Assembly (NCBI RefSeq): GCF_004331345.1
Contig: NZ_SJJZ01000005.1
Coordinates: 310,001 to 374,000, forward strand
From: Kribbella soli
Lineage (GTDB): Bacteria; Actinomycetota; Actinomycetes; Propionibacteriales; Kribbellaceae
Direction of reading: 5' to 3'
Length of the DNA stretch: 64,000 bases
Positions within the stretch are counted from its first letter, which is position 1. Every line of letters begins with the position of its first letter. Under the pieces are notes generated by a model that was given only the letters and a program-made list of their open reading frames with translations, had not been told where the DNA came from and did no database searches. Both the position numbers and the translations under genes were made by a program. Of this stretch, positions 59,528-64,000 are shown one piece after another.

Positions 59528-61756
59528 CTACCCGGTGAAGCGCAGGTACACCGTCGCCAGGGGTGGCACGGACAGCTCGGCACTGGACTTCATGCCGTGC
59601 CACTCGGGGCCGTCGGCCTCGACAGCGCCGAAGTTGCCCACGCCGGATCCGCCGTACGAGTTGGCGTCGGTGTTGACGACCTCCTCCCAGCGACCGGCGT
59701 ACGGCAGGCCGAGCTGGTAGCCGTGGTGCGGGAGCGCGGAGAAGTTCGCGATACACGCCACGGTCGGCTCGCCCTCCTCGCCGTACCGGACGAACGAGAA
59801 CACGTTGTTCCCGGCGTCGTTGGCGTCGATCCAGCTGAACTTCTCCGCGTCGTGATCGGTCCGCCAGAACGCCGGGTTGTCCTTGTAGACCCGGTTCAGG
59901 TCGCGGATCAGGTCCTGCAGACCCTTGTGGTCGCTGTGCTCCAGCAGCCACCAGTCCAGCTCACCCTTCTCCGACCACTCCGACTCCTGGCCGAACTCGC
60001 AGCCCATGAACAGCAGCTGCTTGCCCGGGTGCGCCCACATCATCGCCAGGTACGCGCGGAGGTTCGCCAACTGCTGCCAGCGGTCGCCGGGCATCTTCCG
60101 CAGCAGCGACCCCTTGCCGTGCACGACCTCGTCGTGGGACAGCGGGAGGACGAAGTTCTCGGAGTACGCGTACATCATCGAGAACGTCAGCTCGTGGTGG
60201 TGGTACTGCCGGTGCACCGGCTCGTGCTCCAGGTAGCGGAGCGAGTCGTTCATCCAGCCCATGTTCCACTTGAAGCCGAACCCGAGGCCGCCGAGGTGCG
60301 TCGCCCGGGTGACACCCGGCCAGGACGTCGACTCCTCCGCGACCGTGATCACGCCCGGGACCCGCTTGTAGAGCGTCGCGTTCATCTCCTGCAGGAACGA
60401 CACGGCCTCCAGGTTCTCGCGGCCGCCGAACTGGTTCGGCACCCACTGACCCTCTTGCCGCGAGTAGTCCAGGTAGAGCATCGAGGCGACCGCGTCCACC
60501 CGCAGGCCGTCGATGTGGAACTCCTCGGCCCAGTACAGCGCGTTCGCGACCAGGAAGTTGCGCACCTGCGGGCGGCCGAAGTCGAACACCAGCGTTCCCC
60601 AGTCGGGCTGCTCGCCGCGGCGCGGGTCCGGGTGCTCGTAGAGCGGCGTACCGTCGAACCGGGCCAGCGCCCAGGCGTCCTTCGGGAAGTGCGCCGGCAC
60701 CCAGTCGACGAGTACGCCGATGCCGGCCTGGTGCAGCCTGTCGACCAGGAACCGGAAGTCGTCCGGGTCGCCGAACCGCGACGTCGGCGCGAAGTACGAC
60801 GTGACCTGGTAGCCCCACGAGCCGCCGAACGGGTGCTCCATCACCGGCATCAGCTCGACATGCGTGAAGCCCATGTCGTTGACATAGGCAACGAGCTCGT
60901 CGGCCAGCTCGCGGTACGACTTGCCCTTGCGCCACGAGCCGAGATGCACCTCGTACACGCTCATCGGCTCGGCGTACGCCTGCGCGCCGGCGCGCTTGGT
61001 CAGCCAGTCGGAGTCGCTCCACTCGTACGTCGACTCGTGCACGACGGACGCGTTCGCCGGGGGAGTCTCGGCCAGGTTCGCCATCGGGTCGGCCTTCTGC
61101 CGCCAGACGCCGTCCCGGCCGCAGATGTCGAACTTGTACCGCGTGCCCGGACCGACGCCGGGCACGAACAGCTCCCACACGCCGGAGCCGCCGAGCGAGC
61201 GCATCGGATGCGCGCGGCCGTCCCAGAAGTTGAAGTCCGCGGTCAGCCGGATGCCCTGCGCGTTCGGGGCCCAGACCGCGAACGACGTACCGGTCACGGC
61301 GCCGCCCGGGCCCTCGTACCGGCGGACGTGGGCGCCGAGCACGGTCCACAGTTGCTCGTGGCGGCCCTCGCCGATCAGGTGCAGGTCGACCTCGCCGAGC
61401 GACGGGAGGTACCGGTACGGGTCGTCGACCTCGCTCGCGGGACCGTCGGTGTAGGTGACCTCGAGGCGGTAGTCCGGGACCTTGTCGATATCGAGTACGC
61501 CGACCCAGATCCCGTCGTACTCGTGCCGGAGCGCGAGCCGCTGGTCGTCGTACAGCACCGTCACGCTGTTCGCGTACGGGCGCAGCGCGCGGACGGTGAC
61601 GCCGTGCTCGCCGACATGCGGGCCGAGCACCTGATGAGGATCGTGGAAGGTGCCGGCAACCAGTCGTTCGAGATCGGTCCGAGCGACCGGAACCGCTGTC
61701 ACCACAGGCTCGTCGGCCGCCACCACTGGCTCCTCAAAAGCTTCACGCTCTCCCAT
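59528..61756 (-). CDS. glgB: 1,4-alpha-glucan branching enzyme
   Basis: 742 residues from ATG 61756; ATG 61765 is an alternative. An N-terminal CBM48 module is followed by a GH13 barrel with nucleophile Asp in GLRVDAVASMLY, acid/base Glu in TVAEESTSWPG and the third carboxylate in LSHDEVVHGKGS. It creates alpha-1,6 branches in glycogen or glucan. It lies downstream of mak and treS, the arrangement of the GlgE pathway, in which trehalose is converted through maltose-1-phosphate to glucan. glgE itself is not in the window. Confidence 0.95.
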   Translation of the reverse strand: MGEREAFEEPVVAADEPVVTAVPVARTDLERLVAGTFHDPHQVLGPHVGEHGVTVRALRPYANSVTVLYDDQRLALRHEYDGIWVGVLDIDKVPDYRLEVTYTDGPASEVDDPYRYLPSLGEVDLHLIGEGRHEQLWTVLGAHVRRYEGPGGAVTGTSFAVWAPNAQGIRLTADFNFWDGRAHPMRSLGGSGVWELFVPGVGPGTRYKFDICGRDGVWRQKADPMANLAETPPANASVVHESTYEWSDSDWLTKRAGAQAYAEPMSVYEVHLGSWRKGKSYRELADELVAYVNDMGFTHVELMPVMEHPFGGSWGYQVTSYFAPTSRFGDPDDFRFLVDRLHQAGIGVLVDWVPAHFPKDAWALARFDGTPLYEHPDPRRGEQPDWGTLVFDFGRPQVRNFLVANALYWAEEFHIDGLRVDAVASMLYLDYSRQEGQWVPNQFGGRENLEAVSFLQEMNATLYKRVPGVITVAEESTSWPGVTRATHLGGLGFGFKWNMGWMNDSLRYLEHEPVHRQYHHHELTFSMMYAYSENFVLPLSHDEVVHGKGSLLRKMPGDRWQQLANLRAYLAMMWAHPGKQLLFMGCEFGQESEWSEKGELDWWLLEHSDHKGLQDLIRDLNRVYKDNPAFWRTDHDAEKFSWIDANDAGNNVFSFVRYGEEGEPTVACIANFSALPHHGYQLGLPYAGRWEEVVNTDANSYGGSGVGNFGAVEADGPEWHGMKSSAELSVPPLATVYLRFTG

Positions 61757-61780
61757 GAACCCCATCCTGCCCGATCCCGA

Positions 61781-61866
61781 CCCGCTACACCGCACCCCCG
61801 TACCCGCCGAGTCCTGAAGTACACAAACTCAACCGGGCAAAGCGTCGAAGCGGGTGGTGTAGCGGG
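61781..61866. promoter_or_regulatory. Inverted repeat in the mak-glgB spacer
   Basis: CCCGCTACACC (61781-61791) and GGTGTAGCGGG (61856-61866) are exact reverse complements, 64 nt apart, in the 134-nt gap between mak and glgB. It could attenuate read-through or process the message, setting a different level for glgB. Confidence 0.4.
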
Positions 61867-61890
61867 GCACCTGGCCGAGATTTGCGGGTA

Positions 61891-63303
61891 CTAATGTTCG
61901 GCCAACTGCGCGGCAGCCGACAGTGGGATCATGAGCCAGCTCGGGCGGTTGCGGGCTTCGTAGAGGGTTTCGTAGATGACCTTGTCCGCGAGGAACGCGT
62001 TCAGCAGCACGCTCTGCTCGCGTGGATCGCTGCCCGCCGCCTCGGCGTACCCGTCGCAGAAGGCCTGCTGGTTGCGGGTCACCCACTCCGCCGCGCGGTA
62101 CGCGATCTGCTGGTCGCCCTGGTGATCGGCCAGCAGCGACCGGGCCGCGTAGTCGAACGAGCGCAGCATCCCGGCGATGTCCTTCACCTCGGTGTCCAGC
62201 GCCCGCCGCTCGACCAGTGATTTGGCCGGCTCGCCCTCGAAGTCGATCAGCTTCCAGCCGTCGATGGTCCGCAGCACCTGACCGAGATGGAAGTCGCCGT
62301 GGATCCGCTGCACCGTTACGGGCTGGTCGTACGCCGCCAGCGCGTCGAACGCCCGCGCCAGTCCGTCGGCGTACCGCGCGAGCTCCGGGATCGCAGCAGC
62401 GGCCTTGTCGAGCCGGCGACGCATCGCGTTCGCGTGCTCGACCAGCTTGGCCGGCTCCCAGATGTCGGTGCCGAGCGCCTTCGCCAGCTCGGAGTGCACC
62501 TGCGCCGTGCTCGCGCCGAGCCGGTGCGACTCGGCGGCGAAGTCACCGCCGACCTCCTCGGCGTGCAGGTCGGCCTCGGCGTACAGGTCCCGCACCGACG
62601 AGGTCGCGAACGTCCAGCCGTCGGTCGCGTTCTTCTGGAACGCCGTCATCATCGCCAGCTCGCCGCTGTCGGTGCCGCCGCCCGCGCGCGGCCACCGACC
62701 ACGCGCGGACCCCAGCACCTCCGGGACCAGTTCGGACCCGGCCTCGGTGAGCGCCGACTCGATCTCGACCCCGGGGTTGCTCCCGGGCTCGAGCCGGCGG
62801 AACACCTTCAACAGTGCGACGTCGCTGAACACCAGCGACGTATTGCTCTGCTCGACCGTGAGGACCAGCGACTGCGCGTCCTCCGGTACCTCGATCGAGC
62901 CTTCCGGAGCCTGGACGGGATGGAACTCCAGCCCGTCCAGATTCCGTCCGTGCGTGAGCCCGTCCAGCCAGTACGGCGTCGCTTCCTTGTCGTGCAGAGC
63001 GTCGTACACCCAGACCTCGGTGTCGCCGAGGTCCGGTTCGGTCCACTCACCGACCAGCGCGTGGCCGAGGTTCTCGACCGGTGCGCGGTGGTAGCTGAGC
63101 GGTAGCTGGTACACCCGGATCGGGGATTCCGCCCCGGGTGGCCCCGCACAGTAGACGAACCCGATCCGGACCGCCGGCCAGGCGTCCGCGTCGGACAGCC
63201 ACGTCGAGGTGGCCACCGCTTCGACGTGAACGTCGTGTCCCTTCTCGCCGAACCACCTCTGGCTCGCGCAGAAGGACTGGACCTGGTCCAGATGGGAAGT
63301 CAC
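61891..63303 (-). CDS. mak: Maltokinase
   Basis: 470 residues from GTG 63303, directly after the treS stop with no gap. It has the aminoglycoside-phosphotransferase-like C-lobe with VQRIHGDFHLGQVL and LIDFEGEP. The N-terminal cap domain (QRWFGEKGHDVH) matches the Pep2/Mak family. It phosphorylates maltose from TreS to maltose-1-phosphate, the substrate of GlgE. Confidence 0.95.
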   Translation of the reverse strand: MTSHLDQVQSFCASQRWFGEKGHDVHVEAVATSTWLSDADAWPAVRIGFVYCAGPPGAESPIRVYQLPLSYHRAPVENLGHALVGEWTEPDLGDTEVWVYDALHDKEATPYWLDGLTHGRNLDGLEFHPVQAPEGSIEVPEDAQSLVLTVEQSNTSLVFSDVALLKVFRRLEPGSNPGVEIESALTEAGSELVPEVLGSARGRWPRAGGGTDSGELAMMTAFQKNATDGWTFATSSVRDLYAEADLHAEEVGGDFAAESHRLGASTAQVHSELAKALGTDIWEPAKLVEHANAMRRRLDKAAAAIPELARYADGLARAFDALAAYDQPVTVQRIHGDFHLGQVLRTIDGWKLIDFEGEPAKSLVERRALDTEVKDIAGMLRSFDYAARSLLADHQGDQQIAYRAAEWVTRNQQAFCDGYAEAAGSDPREQSVLLNAFLADKVIYETLYEARNRPSWLMIPLSAAAQLAEH

Positions 63304-63999
63304 TTAAATGCTCTCCTCGTGGTCTTCCGGCCTCGCCACCGGCAGCCGGAACCAGTAGAAACCGTGCGCGCCGAGGGTCAGAAGGTAGGGCAACTCACCG
63401 ATGGTGGGGAAGTGCACGCCGCCGAGCAGTTCGATCGGCTCCACGCCCTGCCACTGCCGCAGGTCCAGCTCGATCGGCTGCGGGAACCTCGACAGGTTGT
63501 TCACGCACAGCACCATGTCGTCGCCGAACTCCCGGACGTACGACAGCACGCTCGGGTTGGAGCCGCCCAGGTCGGTGAAGGTGCCCATACCGAACGACGG
63601 ATGCTGCTTACGGGTCTGGATCATCCGCCGGGTCCAGTGCAGCAGCGACGAGGCGTTCTCCATCTCGGCCTCGACGTTCACCGCCTGGAAACCGTAGACC
63701 GGGTCCATGATCACCGGCAGGCTGAGCTTGCCCGGTGTCGCGGTCGAGAACGAGGCGTTGCGGTCCGGGGACCACTGCATCGGGGTCCGGACGCCGTCCC
63801 GGTCGCCCAGCCAGATGTTGTCGCCCATACCGATCTCGTCGCCGTAGTACAGGATCGGGGAGCCGGGCAGGCTGAGCAGCAGCGCCGTGAACAACTCCAT
63901 CTTGTTGGTGTCGTTGTCCAGCAGCGGAGCGAGCCGGCGGCGGATGCCGATGTTGGCCTTCATCCGCGGGTCCTGCGCGTACTCGCCCCACATGTAGTC
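63304..63999 (-). CDS. treS: Trehalose synthase / maltose glucosyltransferase, C-terminal part
   Basis: About 231 residues are visible and the frame is open at the window end, so the start lies beyond it. The visible part has the end of the GH13 barrel (LLLSLPGSPILYYGDEIGMGD and VRTPMQWS) and a C-terminal beta domain with ELLGG and LGAHGFYWFRL. It isomerises trehalose and maltose. It is the first visible gene of a treS-mak-glgB series. Confidence 0.93.
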   Translation of the reverse strand, partial: DYMWGEYAQDPRMKANIGIRRRLAPLLDNDTNKMELFTALLLSLPGSPILYYGDEIGMGDNIWLGDRDGVRTPMQWSPDRNASFSTATPGKLSLPVIMDPVYGFQAVNVEAEMENASSLLHWTRRMIQTRKQHPSFGMGTFTDLGGSNPSVLSYVREFGDDMVLCVNNLSRFPQPIELDLRQWQGVEPIELLGGVHFPTIGELPYLLTLGAHGFYWFRLPVARPEDHEESI

Positions 64000-64000
64000 G

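Noticed and set aside
59597..61894. 765-codon plus-strand open frame opposite glgB
   Set aside because: It is the antisense shadow of glgB, a common effect of GC-rich codon bias; the product is Arg/Val/His-rich without domains.

Overview
The window is high-GC DNA with densely packed genes, frequent GTG starts and many 4-bp start/stop overlaps, typical of a soil actinomycete. The gene content (GlgE-pathway genes, crotonyl-CoA reductase, mycothiol-type DinB-fold protein, many ECF sigma factors, DivIVA-like coiled coil) fits the Propionibacteriales and suggests a Kribbella-like organism; the genus is an inference. I found no rRNA, tRNA, CRISPR array, prophage or intact insertion sequence. The AraC-type gene at the left edge and treS at the right edge are cut by the window.

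Layout. 1-5 kb: AraC-type regulator, polar amino-acid ABC transporter, and a convergent NarL-type two-component pair. 5-7.4 kb: acyl desaturase, small zinc-ribbon-like protein, alpha/beta hydrolase. 7.4-14.2 kb: a tight operon with a NamZ-type exo-N-acetylmuramidase, GNAT, carbohydrate ABC importer and two unrelated sugar deacetylases. 14.3-17.1 kb: an orphan protein with a HEPN-like motif, then a divergent AraC/phytanoyl-CoA-dioxygenase pair. 17.1-20.4 kb: AI-2E-type membrane protein coupled to a DivIVA-like coiled coil. 20.5-25.7 kb: ethylmalonyl/methylmalonyl-CoA metabolism (ccr, epimerase, thiolase, meaB) with an anti-sigma-like kinase between. 26-30.4 kb: PH-domain protein, ECF42 sigma with its DGPF partner, DinB-fold protein, SLATT-like membrane protein, MarR. 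30.5-38.9 kb: a peptide ABC operon with two cytoplasmic peptidase-type hydrolases and an embedded regulator. 39-43.4 kb: an acyl-CoA mutase with isobutyryl-CoA-mutase signature residues, an RCK/two-TM protein and a thioredoxin-like chaperone. 43.4-47.5 kb: MarR, secreted beta-propeller, RpiR regulator and a Tat-exported TIM-barrel protein. 47.5-51.7 kb: two divergent citrate synthases, one carrying a DNA-binding domain, and a Baeyer-Villiger-type monooxygenase. 51.8-57.4 kb: a second DGPF/ECF42 pair, a MerR/MFS efflux pair, and a SnoaL-type ECF sigma with an esterase. 57.4-64 kb: DUF4870 protein, kinase-like protein, GNAT-NUDIX fusion and the glgB-mak-treS alpha-glucan genes.

How it works together. 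The 7.5-14.2 kb and 30.5-38.9 kb operons look like uptake systems for the sugar and the peptide parts of cell-wall debris, each packaged with its own hydrolases or deacetylases (inference). The 20-26 kb genes and the mutase at 39 kb belong to C4/C5 acyl-CoA rearrangement and acetyl-CoA assimilation. The most notable unexplained DNA is a pair of intergenic elements 33 kb apart (14269-14348 and 47672-47751), each with three copies of one 9-mer in the same orientation and the same 38/33-nt spacing. A second is a set of 15-bp palindromes of the form ACTGGTC-N-GACCAGT around the RpiR gene and inside the start of the MFS gene. Several starts have a TANNNT box 6-9 nt upstream and no Shine-Dalgarno, suggesting leaderless transcripts.
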